Under the pieces are notes generated by a model, which saw only the letters and a list, made by a program, of their open reading frames with translations, was not told the DNA's origin and did not search any database. Below, one piece after another: positions 25,801 to 39,900 of a DNA stretch of 64,000 nucleotides. Position numbers and translations under genes: made by a program. Each line of letters starts with the position of its first letter. The stretch's first letter is position 1. The DNA is from Plantago major (Eukaryota > Streptophyta > Magnoliopsida > Lamiales > Plantaginaceae): positions 58,066,932 through 58,130,931 of the forward strand of contig CM048844.1 of the NCBI GenBank assembly GCA_026545765.1, in the 5' to 3' direction.

Positions 25801-27685
25801 TAAAGCAAAATGATGCAATTTTATTGGCATTTGTATCAGTAATCCCATTGATAAAGATTGTAGCAACTTGATATGATCACTGACATTAATCAAGCAAGAT
25901 ATGCTTACTTATTTCTGCATGGTTTTCATTATTTTCTTAGAATGGCCATTCGAATATGTTGAAGCCTTTCAGTGATGATCCCTCGAAGCAGAAAAGATAT
26001 GAACAGTTTTTAAAGGAGAAGTATGAAGGAGGCCTTCGCACTAAAGATTCTGGTGGCTCAAGTTACATGTCTGAACTTGATCGTGCTCGTGAAAGATTAG
26101 AGTTTGAATCTGTTGAAGCCACAGAAAAAAGCCGTTTGGGTAAAGACAAGGTTGCTGCAAATCAGTTGCTTGCAGAATTGTCAGGTGCCACAGGGTTACA
26201 ATTTACTAGTGGTGGAGTGGAGGTATATTTTGTTCAGTTCATGGTTGATTTTAGTTTGCAGTTTCAAAACTTGATCTGCTGCTTTGGTTGGCATGTGCAG
26301 AAAATTATTGCCCAGCAAGATGAAAAATTAATAATGAAGGGAAGGTATCCCAAGAGGGAAGAGTTTCAATGGCGACCTGCACCTATTTTATGCAAGCGCT
26401 TTGATTTAATTGATCCATACATGGGCAAGGTAGACTGATATATATATATATATATATTTGTATTACTAATTGCTTTGATATGCAGTCGTTTCTCCTTTTA
26501 GGCCTTAAAAGGTTCTCCTTCCATCCGTGATGTTTATTTATTTTCTTGGTAATTGGTAGATCCCTGCCTGGATGTAAAATTCATTGTCATTTCATCTGAT
26601 TACATGTCACCTTATCATAAATTCTGGCTGTTCTTTTATTGGACTTGTTTCCTTCCCCGTTCATTTTGTCTGAGAATAAAACTACTTGATTCTACTTCAA
26701 ATCAATTTCTAGCTTTTCAGTGGATTTAAGAATATTCTCACTTAATGTATGTTAATGACTTGTTGCAGCCACCCCCTGCCCCACGTGTAAAAAGCAAAAT
26801 GGACTCCCTCATTTTTATGCCTGACGCAGTAAAAACTGCAAATGTTGAGAAGCCTTTTACTTCTCAATTAGACAAAAGTGTAAGCATGGAAACAAGCGAA
26901 GAACTTGAGAATCTGGTGGAAGCTGAAAATGTCGAGAGGCCTGTTGATTTATATAAGGTACTTCAAATTTCTGCTTCTTGAAGCTTGCTCGGTGTGTGGT
27001 GTTATCCTCCTAAATACTATTTGTAATTTTCCAGGCTATATTCTCTGATGATTCTGAGGATGAGGAGGAACATCCTAATCCTGTATCCAATCAAGTGGAT
27101 GATACCCAGAAAAAGATTGAAGTAGCGAATTCAACACTGAATCGTTTAATAGCTGGTGACTTCTTGGAATCACTGGGCAAAGAACTAGGCCTTATGGTTC
27201 CTCCTGATTTGCCCAAGTCAGAAAATAAAGTCGTGCCAAACACTGAGAAGGGAGAAACTATGAATATATCAGATCAAGAGAATGTATATGGCACGGGGAT
27301 AGATGGTACTAAAATTGCAGGTGGAGTAGATGGTGGTAGAGCAAGATCCATTGATGTTCCAGAAGAAAAGAAAAAGCTGGGTACTGACAGAACTGGGGAA
27401 AGCAGCTCACCTGAATATCGAAGGAGCAAGAAAAACTCTAGTCGTAGGCGCAGAAGCAGAAGTGTTACTAGACAAACATCTAGTGACTCGGATGAAGATG
27501 GAGAAAAATACAGTTCAAGGTCCAGAAGGAAAGAGAAGGGGTCCTCCCGGAAAGAAGGTGGCCGCAGAAAGCACCACTCTAAGCACCACAAACACAGAAG
27601 AAAGGATTCCCTGACACGATCTCATCGAAGTTCAGGAAAATACACTGATGATAGGACAAACAAGAAGCGCAAGTATGAAAAATGA
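10857..27685 (+). CDS. TGH: TOUGH (TGH) G-patch/SURP RNA-binding protein, 16 exons, 934 aa
   Basis: Exons: 10857-10994, 11982-12072, 12215-12309, 14416-14519, 15592-15653, 16186-16260, 17604-17743, 18914-18989, 19076-19141, 19224-19298, 19812-19956, 25299-25785, 25941-26222, 26301-26429, 26769-26957, 27035-27685. All introns are GT-AG and the joined frame is open. The N-terminus reads [18 protein letters not shown], as in plant TGH. A G-patch-like core ([13 protein letters not shown]) lies near residues 165-185, with LHGLGYDPF near 245. A SURP-like segment spans about 399-445, [15 protein letters not shown] follows later, and the tail from about 843 is Arg/Ser/Lys/His-rich. Length matches the family (about 930 aa). 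In Arabidopsis TGH is a nuclear protein that assists the DCL1 complex in microRNA processing; the same role here is inferred. Introns 3, 6 and 11 are swollen by repeats. Confidence 0.95.
11246..11374. mobile_element. Short hAT-like MITE in TGH intron 1
   Basis: The left end GGGCTGTTTAGC and right end GCTAAACAGAGCC form an imperfect terminal inverted repeat, with TAAGCT/AGCTTA-rich interior. The same right end recurs at about 48310. Size and ends suggest a non-autonomous hAT-type element; no target duplication was confirmed. Confidence 0.5.
14091..14326 (+). repeat. Tandem duplication of about 118 bp in TGH intron 3
   Basis: Two adjacent copies (14091-14209 and 14210-14326) both start AAATACTTGGTCTAC and differ by only a few bases, including a CTCGAGTT versus CTAGTT end. 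This is a recent local duplication with no obvious function. It lies 89 bp upstream of exon 4. Confidence 0.9.
15128..15264. mobile_element. Decayed Stowaway-like MITE in TGH intron 4
   Basis: CTCTCCGTTCAAAATGAC on the left and CCAGGACAGAGGGGGTA on the right resemble degraded Stowaway ends (CTCCCTCCGTCC). The interior has TTTACTCACTCTCC and CATACTTCATT phrases typical of these MITEs. Confidence 0.5.
16572..17460. mobile_element. Non-autonomous TIR element (Mutator-like) in TGH intron 6
   Basis: Long subterminal inverted repeats are visible. On the left, CGAACCTAGTCCAACC, AAGTTTAGTCCAAAAATCAT and GGTCAACACAAATTGGTTG occur in order at 16640-16732. Their complements occur in reverse order at 17330-17432. 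The interior is T-rich and has no coding capacity. Long TIRs suggest a Mutator-like element, but no 9-bp target duplication was confirmed. Confidence 0.6.
20449..20854 (+). repeat. 5' LTR of the gypsy element
   Basis: 406 bp, bounded by TG and CA, preceded by the target duplication. Repeated phrases TCTCGGTATTCC and GAATCAACGAG near the 3' end are also seen in the 3' LTR. Confidence 0.9.
20858..20870 (+). other. Primer binding site, initiator tRNA-Met type
   Basis: TGGTATCA lies 3 bases after the 5' LTR and matches the 3' end complement of plant initiator methionine tRNA over 8 bases; the match then decays. Confidence 0.65.
21330..22790 (+). pseudogene. Gypsy Gag-protease, disrupted
   Basis: A Gag-like domain starts in one frame near 21330, meets an in-frame TAA at 21390-21392 and loses frame near 21480. 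An open frame then runs from about 21740 and contains the knuckle [14 protein letters not shown] and the aspartic protease core [12 protein letters not shown] further conserved segment ends in [10 protein letters not shown]. The linker to the reverse transcriptase is present only to about 22785, where the sequence joins LTR sequence. The element cannot encode its own replication. Confidence 0.85.
22786..23070 (+). repeat. 3' LTR of the gypsy element, 5'-truncated
   Basis: About 285 bp matching the distal part of the 5' LTR. The left join shares AGTTTTCCTAGTTT with the 5' LTR near 20530 and then jumps about 38 bases ahead, so the start of this LTR has been lost along with pol. Confidence 0.85.
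23312..25298 (+). other. Remainder of TGH intron 11, no gene seen
   Basis: AT-rich sequence with no conserved open frame. It ends in a clean acceptor before exon 12 at 25299. Confidence 0.7.
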
Positions 27686-28099
27686 AGATCGGAAGTGTAA
27701 TTTGGATTTGCTACTACATCAATGTATACCTTGAATTTCTATTTTCTGAGTAAGTAATCCTGCTTGTCATGTATCCATTATCATACATATATTGCATCAG
27801 TTATTTTCAGTTTGTACTTGATGCATGTAACATGTAGTTTCAAGATTGTAAAAACAAGGACAAAGAAAGCATTTAACGCTGTCTGTACTGCTGTTTAAAA
27901 CCGAGAACAAATTCGTTGGTACCGTATAAGCATAGCAGTAGATGGCAGGTCCAACAACATAAGCCAAGTTAGTTGCTACATTGCAGATAACTTAAAGTGT
28001 AACGTCATCGCGTTCAACTGAAGGTGCGAGTGAAATTACAATCCGAATTCAACTTTGTGTTTCATTTCAGCAACTACACATCTTCGTTCATTCTAATTT
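27686..28099. other. Convergent 3' UTR region between TGH and the trigger-factor-like gene
   Basis: 414 bp separate the TGH stop from the stop of the minus-strand gene. No coding potential is seen, and the two transcripts probably terminate here, possibly with overlap. Confidence 0.6.
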
Positions 28100-31351
<3,252 letters not shown>

Positions 31352-31469
31352 ATCCCTTGTCTTGTCTTGCAGATAAAATGCAGACAGACAAATCGATGAT
31401 ATACGCCAATGTAATATTTCTTGACTCAAAATTGCATATTCATCCCTACAATTAATTAATATACTGCTT

Positions 31470-31975
31470 ATTCCTCCTTCAATTTTTTTTTAAAAAATCT
31501 ATTTTAGTTGTGAGGTGTGACCTTCGAGTTTCGTTTTTGTCCAATTCTAGTATTAAGTTTAGTCAAAATTAACGGACAATTAATTTTGACCGAATTCTTA
31601 TGAGAATTGGGGGGCAGTTGTTTCTTATAGTTAAACGTTTGGGAGAAATGATTGACGTTTTTCTGTTTTTTCATGTTTTAACATTTCTTTTTTATTTTTG
31701 TTTTGTTAAATTAAATAAGGATAAATTTTTTAATTGATTTTTCTTTAATATTTTATTAAGAGCGTATGTAGCTCACGCGCCGACTTGACGGAAAATTGAG
31801 TAATTCATGCTAATTATTACAAATTCGGTCAAATTAACGGTTCCGTTAATTTTGACTAACAGAGTATTAAAATTGGACAAACACAAAATAAAAGTTATCA
31901 AAATTGGATGATCACAATTCACAAATAAAGGTACCAAAAGTAAAATTGTCACAACTTAAGTATGGAAAATTGATT
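31470..31975. mobile_element. Non-autonomous TIR element upstream of the trigger-factor-like gene
   Basis: The left arm (TTTTTGTCCAATTCTAGTAT ... TAGTCAAAATTAACGG) is mirrored by its complement on the right (CCGTTAATTTTGACTA ... AATTGGACAAACAC). Arms are about 100 bp and the interior is AT-rich without coding potential. It is a Mutator-like or other long-TIR element; borders are approximate. Confidence 0.6.
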
Positions 31976-32266
31976 TGTTTTGGGAGCTCTTATCCAAATA
32001 CTATACATAATCCACTTTTGTTTGCAATTTTTACGGCGAAAGAATGGATTATTCGGAATAATCCACCCCGACTCAAGCCATCAAATTCGTACCATTGAAG
32101 ATAGTTCAATTGAATATTTTATCATTACCGTTTGAGATTAATTCGAAGTCAAAAATCAATTTTGTTGACTGCGAAAAAGTCAAAACTAAACAATTGACGT
32201 GGGACGGATGGAGTATGTATATACTATGAATCGTTATATTAAGCAACTATATAATTTATCTTTTAC

Positions 32267-32540
32267 TTCCTCCGTCCCGGGAATAGCTTTCCGTTCACTT
32301 TTTTGGTGGAGAAAATAAGGTATATATTACATTTGTATAAAATAGTACTAGTGGTCTCTCAAATTGATTTTTAAAGTTTGAAGTGGGATAAAATAGTGTC
32401 AGTGGGTTTATTTTTGAATATATTTAATATCTTAGTTGGGTGGGTGGTTGCTAAAAAAATAAATGGGAAGTTTTGATTGTAACACCTAAAATGACAAAAT
32501 AAGAAGCTATTACAGGAATAGATGAATTACTATTTTTAGA
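32267..32540. mobile_element. Degraded Stowaway-like MITE
   Basis: TACTTCCTCCGTCCCGGGAA opens the segment and a decayed complementary end (AAGCTATTACAGGAATAG) closes it. Just left of it, GGGACGGATGGAGTA at about 32201-32215 is the end of another, incomplete Stowaway copy. Confidence 0.55.
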
Positions 32541-33152
32541 AATACATATATTTTTGTTGTCTAGCCAAAAAATAACATCTCATTTGTCGAAGGTATAAAA
32601 AACGGTAAGTTGATGATTTTTTGTCCTTTCATTCCCTTATTATACATGTAGAAACTAAAATTAGTATCTTCTTAATCCAATTGAGCGATAATTTGCACGA
32701 TTGGATCCAATTGAATGACGTTGAACATAAAATTAAGTACTTAGATTCTTTCACCTAAAAACTATTAATTTCATTTCAGTTCATTTCAATTCTGATTAGT
32801 TGTTTTTTACATACTATAAATAAATTCAGTTCAGATGTTCTGTTTAGTTTAGTACAAGCGAAATAACTGATGGTTACTAATTTACCTACCCAAAAACAAA
32901 AAAATGTTGTTGCAACAATTTCTTTCTTGTTGCAACGATGTTACCTAGAAATGCTTAACAGAAGAAAACAGAAGTTTCACACTCAAACTGCATTGTGTGT
33001 GCCTAAAACATACTAATATTTTGTTATCCATATCTATAAAATTACAAAAACGAAATTACAAATGTACATACTATATATTCTGCATTAAGCATCCCATATT
33101 TTACCTAACATATATCCTTTAACAGTATTTCTTTCAACAATAATTGATCGTC

Positions 33153-33368
33153 ATGTCTGCGAAATCAAGCGTTTATTTCTCAATTTTTCTCCTCCTACTT
33201 GTCATCACAAGTGTCAAGGCCGACCACCGCCCTCCTTGTTGCCGAGAGAACAACGTAGATTGTTGTCCCGAAGCTGTCAAAAAGGCCATTCATTTTTCGA
33301 CTCCTAATGTGCGTAAAACCGGTTATTCGGTTCACAAGTTGATCCCTAAAATGTGGCATCGTCCTTGA
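33153..33368 (+). CDS. Small secreted Cys-containing peptide, 71 aa, family not recognised
   Basis: A single-exon frame starts at the ATG at 33153. The N-terminus has a clear signal peptide: a short polar/basic start, a hydrophobic core (VYFSIFLLLLVIT) and a likely cut after SVKA. The mature part is about 48 aa and basic, with two Cys pairs in PPCCRENNVDCCPEA; the C-terminus reads MWHRP. TATA-like CTATATATTC lies about 80 bp upstream, near 33070. I do not recognise a family. The arrangement of signal peptide plus small basic body fits a secreted signalling or defence-type peptide, but no function is claimed. It could be a chance frame; the codon-level signal peptide argues against that. Confidence 0.5.
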   Translation: MSAKSSVYFSIFLLLLVITSVKADHRPPCCRENNVDCCPEAVKKAIHFSTPNVRKTGYSVHKLIPKMWHRP

Positions 33369-34560
33369 TTCACTCGACATGGTTTGGATCTGTGTATTTC
33401 AAAAATAAATATCATCGCAAACAACTCCGATCCTTTCTAGTGCAAATCGTCCATCTTTCTTAAGTTCAAATGTTGGTTGTTCCAACCTGTGGAATCTGGT
33501 CTATGTACTATACTACTATAGTAAGTGTAGTTTTCAAGAACTTTTGAATTTGTTATATACTTGGCTCAAGTTTAACTTTGTGATAACCAATACATAAACG
33601 CATAGTGTAGCGCCATAATTTTATTGACGAACTAAGATGAACTTGACTTATGAAAATTTAAAGTGTTACTAGATGGCATAGATGCTAAAACTATTCCATC
33701 ATATATAATCGGTGTAATTAAAGGTCATGGCTAATCCTTACATAAGTAAATTAGCCTAGCATATTAGAAAGTAAATAAATAGAGTATTGTTTAGAATTCA
33801 TGATTGAAACAACTAACCGTTAGAAGATAACGAGTCTCGACTCTTCGTGTCTCTTCCTTCGATCTTTTTGACTTGCTTATGATCTTCAATGGTTGCTGAT
33901 TTGGATCTCCAGATTAGGGTTATTCGTTGACGGCCATGGTTTCAGTCTCAGGGTTTTTCTAGGGTTTCTCCTTCTTTCACTTGAGGAAAATCGGCTCCGT
34001 CTTGTTGTGTGTGTATTTTGTAACCCAAGACACTCTTAAATAGTGTTGAGAGGCTGGAAAAACCGACCATAGTGAATAAGGAAGGTTTAGGAAGACGGAC
34101 CTTGAGTTAACGGACTTGGACCAGCAATAAATGTCCACCAGCCAGCTTATTGTGGTCCCAAGGGGACTGCACAAGCCCTACTGCGGTCCCTTAGGGGCCG
34201 CAGTCCTTCGATTTCTGGTTTGTGTTGTTTTTTGACTTCCGGACTATTTTTTGACTTCGTAACCAATTTATCTCGAAAAGTGGTCTTCTACAATGTTTTA
34301 GCATTTTGAATAAGCTTCTTCACGGTATGTCTTGTGCCTCGTTTGGACTCCTCTAGCTCCTTGTATGGCTTGATAAGTTTTTATCGGTATCTTCTCGGAT
34401 TCGGCATAAATATCTCATTTTTGCACCGAAAATCGTGCAATTCTTCAAAAAACGATCATCACCTACAATATATGTAAGAAGTTGGTAATTGGCCATATGA
34501 TATAAATATTAAATATTGGACAAAAAAATGGTCTAAAAGTGTGTTAAATCACACATTTCA
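33369..34560. other. Intergenic, no gene recognised
   Basis: No conserved frame is seen. Text around 34200-34450 looks repetitive and probably belongs to the 5' part of the Copia remnant that follows, but no LTR was identified. Confidence 0.5.
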
Positions 34561-34587
34561 TGGTCACATCAACCACTAGAGCACACA

Positions 34588-35112
34588 ATGGTAACTCTAA
34601 GCCAAAAGATTTTTCTGATTTTGTCACATCTCTTATTGCTTCTAAGGAGCCCCGTGGTTTTAAATCTGCCGCTAAACACCCTGAAATGGTTAGATGCCAA
34701 GAATCATGAAATTCATGCCCTTAATCGCAATGATACATGGGAACTTGTTCCGCGACCGCCCAATGCTAATATTGTTGGTTCTAAATGGATCTTTCGAACA
34801 AAGTATAATTCTGACGGCTCCATTGATCGTTTTAAGGCTCAGCTTGTAGCTCAGGGGTTCACACAATTATCGGGTTTTGACTATCATCATACCTTCAGCC
34901 CGGATATTAAAGCTACCACTGTCCGTCTAGTTCTCTCCATAGCCGTCATGAACAAATGGGAGCTACACCAACTTGATGTCAAGAATGCTTTTCTCCATGG
35001 TGTTATTTCTGAAACTGTATTTATGGAGCAGCCCCATGGGTTCACTGATCCTCGCTTTCCTAATCATGTTTGTAAACTTCCGAAGGCACTTTATCGTCTC
35101 AAACAAGATAGA
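34588..35112 (+). pseudogene. Copia reverse transcriptase, N-terminal part
   Basis: The translation has TWELVPRPPNANIVGSKWIF, RFKAQLVAQGFTQ and LDVKNAFLHG, all characteristic of Copia reverse transcriptase, and stops matching after KALYRLKQ. The YVDD-type active-site half is absent. Upstream coding sequence is out of frame near 34680. Confidence 0.92.
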
Positions 35113-35149
35113 GTCCGTCTTGCGAAAGACCCCTATATATAGGAAATTC

Positions 35150-36470
35150 TCGAAAGTCCCCTTCAAATGTTAAAACTAGACAATTATACCTTTTTTTTCG
35201 ACTTGGTTTTTTAATGGTTTTTCGCGGATCTTTGACCCGGATTCATTAAAAACGGGTCAAGTATAATGTAAAAACTAGACAATATAATGTAAAAACTAGA
35301 AAATATAGACAATTATGTTTCTAAGGTAAAAATACGGATAAGTAATAAAACTAGACAATTCATTTACAAAACTAGACAATTCAGTTACAAAACTAGACAA
35401 TATCATCATTAGTTCAAAACACTAATTTTTCTTCGATTGCTTTAGTTTCTTCAGAGCATTCTTCTTCAAATCATCCAATACACCCTCTTCAAAATCATCA
35501 TCAGCATAAGGTCTCTTATATCAAGGAAAATGAGTTCCTTGGAACAGCTCCATATGCTTCATCAGAAAAACACCACAGTCAAAAGTTTCAAGTTTACCAA
35601 GTCCAATCAAGCTTCACAATTTATACAAAAAAAAAAAAAAAAAATTGAACATTTGTACAAAAACTAGAAAATTCCTCTCATAAACTAGACAATATAATGT
35701 AAAAACTAGATATTCATCTCTTAAACTAAACAATATAGTGTAAAAACTAGACAATATAGACAATTATGTTCATGTTTGTCACAAAACTAGACAATATACA
35801 CTAAAAACTAGAAATATCTCGTAAAAACTAGACAAATATGTTGAGCTCAGTTAGTAAATTTGATTTGAAGGTGAAGGTGAAAATGTAAAAACTAGAGAAT
35901 TCCTAGATATAATGTAAAAACTAGAAAATTTCTCGCATAAACTAGATAATATAATGTAAAAACTAAACAATATAATGTAAATTTAATATCATGTAAAAAC
36001 TAGAGAATTTCTTTCATAAACTAAACAATATAATGTAAAAACTAGACAATATAGACAATTATGTTCATGTTTGATAATAAAACTAGACAATATATACTAA
36101 AAACTAGACAAATATGTTAAGATCGGTTAGTAAATATTTTGAATAAACTTATTGCCACTCGATATAAGAAAAAAAAATTAATATCATGTAAAAACTAGAT
36201 AATTCCTTTCATAAACTAAACAATATAGTGTAAAAACTAGACAATATAGACAATTATGTTCATGTTTGATAATAAAACTAGACAATATTTCGTAAAAACT
36301 ATACAATATCCTCTGAAAACTAGACAATTTCACACAAAAAAGCTGTAAAACATTAAAAAGTGGACAATATATGTTAAAAACTAGACAATTTCTCACAAAA
36401 CATTCAGAAAATTCAAACAGACAACAAATTCCCACCAAAAACATATACAGTGTACACAACCACATAGCAA
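35150..36470. repeat. Irregular short-phrase array, core AAAACTAGACAAT
   Basis: The core phrase and close variants recur dozens of times in one orientation. They are joined by short variable linkers such as ATAATGT, TCTCATA and ATGTTCATGTTTG, so the array is not a regular satellite. A partly related phrase (AAAACTATAACAATG) fills 46.0-47.4 kb. Confidence 0.85.
35422..35610 (-). pseudogene. Ulp1-like (C48) cysteine protease, C-terminal fragment
   Basis: On the minus strand the frame reads LETFDCGVFLMKHMELFQG. The Asp-Cys-Gly-Val block is the catalytic-Cys region of Ulp1/SENP-type proteases. After one in-frame stop it continues to an acidic and then Lys-rich end at the stop codon at 35422-35424. 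The His and Asp/Asn catalytic parts are absent. Ulp1-like genes are commonly carried by plant Mutator-like and CACTA elements, so this fragment suggests that the surrounding array comes from such an element. Confidence 0.7.
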
Positions 36471-36489
36471 ATCTAAAAATCATAAAAAC

Positions 36490-36808
36490 AAATTTGGTCA
36501 CTTGGAGTGCGAAGAAACAACCGTCTATAGCCCGTTCAAGTTGTGAATTAGAGTATCGAGCCCTCACTAACACTGCTTCTGAATTTGTTTGGATCACCTA
36601 CCACTTCTACTTTGTGACAATCAAAGTGAATCTAGTTGCTCATAAGCGTGCTAAACACATCTATATTGACTCGTATCATTTTGTTCGTGAATTGGTCTCA
36701 TGTGGGACGCTTGCTACTAAATTTGTTCCGTCACATCTCCAGCTTGCAGACATCTTCACCAAGAGCCTTCCACGACATAAATATTCTAGAGTGATTGATT
36801 TGTTGTAA
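36490..36808 (+). pseudogene. Copia RNase H, C-terminal fragment
   Basis: VTWSAKKQPSIARSSCELEY and DIFTKSLPRHKY are standard Copia RNase H motifs. An internal block between ASEFVWI and the downstream VNLVAHKRAKHI segment is shortened. Confidence 0.92.
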
Positions 36809-36921
36809 TCTTTTATGTATTTATCTTGTACTTCTGGTACTATTCAATGAGAGCAGAAGATCACCAAATTTGTGGTGAATCTTACAATTTCCTTACAATA
36901 ATGATCCAAAAAATAACACCC

Positions 36922-39900
36922 CTATTCCTTCTCAGCAATTACGACAAAAACATCTCCTAATGACCATTTCCGTCTATCATTTTTTGCTGGGGGATTAATC
37001 ACAGCTTTCTCACTGTTGGCCGGACGGTAACCTATTACGACCTCCCGTCTTTGCCGCGCACGCAACACTATTTCATAGAAACTCAATTCTTCACCTTCCC
37101 CGAGGTAAACTTTTGCTCCGTGTATGTGCAACTCATTTCCCTGTAATAATACATATAAAGTCATTTCGACTCAACTTGGCTGGATCCTTTAATAATTGGC
37201 ACCAAATCATAGAGAAACAGGGATTATCTGCACTATAAAGTAACATGAAAACAACATAAGCGTACCTCTTCAGCAAAAAGTTCTTCCAAGACATTGTTTA
37301 TCTGGCGATCCTCTGCAACCATGGCAAGTGCCATGCTTACAAGTTCATTTGACAGAACATAATCGCTGATTCTTGACATGGATAATAGGTTCTTAGTCCT
37401 CGGGTCAAGGATTTCACTAATTATAACGGACTTATCAGAAGCCTGCTGCATTTCCCCAATCCATGACCCGGGGGAAAAGCTATTTCTTTCAACCTGAGAG
37501 ACCATAGAGTCCCTGTATGGGAGGCGCTTTGCCTACAAGATAACAGAAATACTTGTATTTAGAGACTCGGTCGTAGGCAAGCTGTCATAAGCTACACAGA
37601 CGGGAAAAAGATAGAAGTGGCAGGCTAAACTGTCAAATTCTCATTTGTTAGACTTCAATATTTTTTTCCTGCACGCGGACGACTTAAGCCGATGTCACCC
37701 AAGGCCCACAATCTTGGGAATTGTATTATAGAAAGATTGAATAGGTAATTTACACATGCAACTCTTGACCCCTTTAGTGCATTTCCCAGGATGAAGACAT
37801 GTTTCCACTAGGTATGAACAGAGGAGGATGTATTAAAATCAACTAACTATAGCATGGAAGTTCTTGGTTCCTCATTACTGTTACATTCAAATTAACCATG
37901 CAAATAAAGTACCTGAATGTCTCGGATCAATAGTAGTGTCGCGAGTGACCTAGAATCAGCCTGAATTGCTGAATCTTCTACTGATTCATCCGCCAAAATT
38001 AATATCTATATTAAGAAGCAGCATTAACATAAGAAAATATGAGCGTAGATATTATAATAGTAATAAGTTGAATAACATGCCTAAAGAAACACACATTTTG
38101 TAAAACAGAGAATTATTAGAAAAAGCATGGAGATTCTAAGTGATAAATGCCGCACATCCTGTTAATTTTTCCAGTGAAGACTAAACCTATTACTTTCATT
38201 TTTTCTAATTGCAGTCCACTGGTCCAGTATATGTCACACACGGCGTAAAGACCAATGCTGCTTACCGAATCAAAAGATTCCAAGGGCAGGCTTTCAAGGT
38301 GACGCCGTATGACAGCGTTTCCTTCACGGTTGATCAGTGCTATGTTAACCAATCGTTTGATATCAAGGCCACCATCAGTGAGCTTTCTTTCCCTTTCCTT
38401 CTCCGGAACATCATTGAACATCCATAACTCTGATCCAGGTGCTAAAAAGGCATCCAAAACCTAAAATCACGAAAATTTCAGCTTATTTTGTACCTGAAAT
38501 AGTAGACCGAAATAAACTTGAAAGTACAGAAATGAGGCTTCATGAGGGGCTGAAGCAACATAAAACTGATTGAGACCAATATAAGTTTTAGGCTGGGCAT
38601 TCCAAGTAAATTTATGGTCTGCTGTAAAAAGTTTGTGTAGCTTCCTCTATATATATCTTTTATTACCATAATCATATCTTCCATATCTCTCCGCCAACCG
38701 CAAAGAAGTATCCGCTCGAAAGACCTTTCAACTAGTTCATTCTTTGGAAGATTTCCACTCCAAACCTGCAGAACGCAGTTGAAGAGAAGAAAGAATTAGG
38801 GGCTTTTTTAAAAGTGCTTACCACAATCATGTCATCAATGTCCCGCCTCCATCCACAAAGTAGAATCTTCTGTGACTTTCTAGCTGGCCGGGCAATGTGC
38901 ATGAGAGTGGCATCTTTCACCTGAACGAAATTAATTATGTGTATGTAAGTCCTTTAACATGGCATGCCCCCACTCGCTTGAGTTCCATTACAATTCTCAA
39001 TGCTCTTTCTTTGAAGAGCGGCCAGCCAACCTTATGACTCGTAATTTATGTTTCTCCAAATCAAGTTAGTATATTTTCATGACGTAATTTTCAAATACAA
39101 AAACTAATAAACAGCTCCCTACTTATACCACCTCTCCACTCAGAACCCCGTTCCCCCCCCCCCCCCCCCCCACCCCACAACAGACTCTAAAAGCTCCCAA
39201 GGGAACTGAACTTGGGATTACAGGGAGGCAGTCATGCCCACCCAAATGGTAATTCACTTGGATGCTTCACCATAGGAGATAAGTAACTTGATAGTAAAAC
39301 AAGTAGCAACCTTGGAACCACAAGCACTATTCAAATCTCTAGAGTTTTCACACCCAATATTCATGTCACATCAAAAAGTGGCAACATTCTTCAGACCATA
39401 AGCTGCTATTCTGAAGTAAGAACATAATAAATAATTAGATGGTTGGACATTATTTGGGGGGAGACAAAATAGTGTAATTTCATATGATGAAAGCATACAA
39501 GGACTCTAGATATCTACAAAATAGTGAGTGTACTTTAATATTAAGATTGTATACTTTTTCTTTAAATTAATTATTGTGTGAAGTAGAGTGCTTTGCTTCA
39601 TCAAAAAAGTGATCACTTGCCCTCCTTAGATCAAGATTTCGGAAAAAATAGATATAGTTTAACTAAAGTACTAAACATGGACATCTTGTTAAATTTGGCT
39701 CCTAGTTAAGACAGTTAACAGTCAATGATGCAAAAAATAAAAAATTCTGATAGTTTTCCAAAGAAAAAGGAAGCACCAGTGGCAGGGCTGAAGGAGCATA
39801 ACTATCATCGTCCTCTGCAATAACAAGAATCTCATCCCCTTCTTGTAGCTCATAAGAATCTTCAGGATTTAGAATGATTTTCCCACCAAGTGATGATACC

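Larger units (their letters stand above)
34561..36808 (+). mobile_element. Copia remnant split by an inserted repeat array
   Basis: Reverse transcriptase sequence lies on the left (to about 35112) and RNase H sequence on the right (from about 36490), in the same orientation. The catalytic half of the reverse transcriptase between them is missing and is replaced by about 1.35 kb of short-phrase repeats. No LTRs are seen on either side. Confidence 0.8.

Noticed and set aside
27274..27614. Open frames on both strands over the TGH last exon
   Set aside because: They are shadows of the Arg/Ser/Lys-rich coding sequence of TGH.
35150..36470. CRISPR array or regular satellite
   Set aside because: The phrase is too short and its spacing too irregular, and the context is a plant nuclear genome.
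38822..38920. Exon 8a as a dead pseudo-exon
   Set aside because: It has no stop, keeps exact length and phase, and has good acceptor and donor sites. Decay would be expected to break at least one of these.
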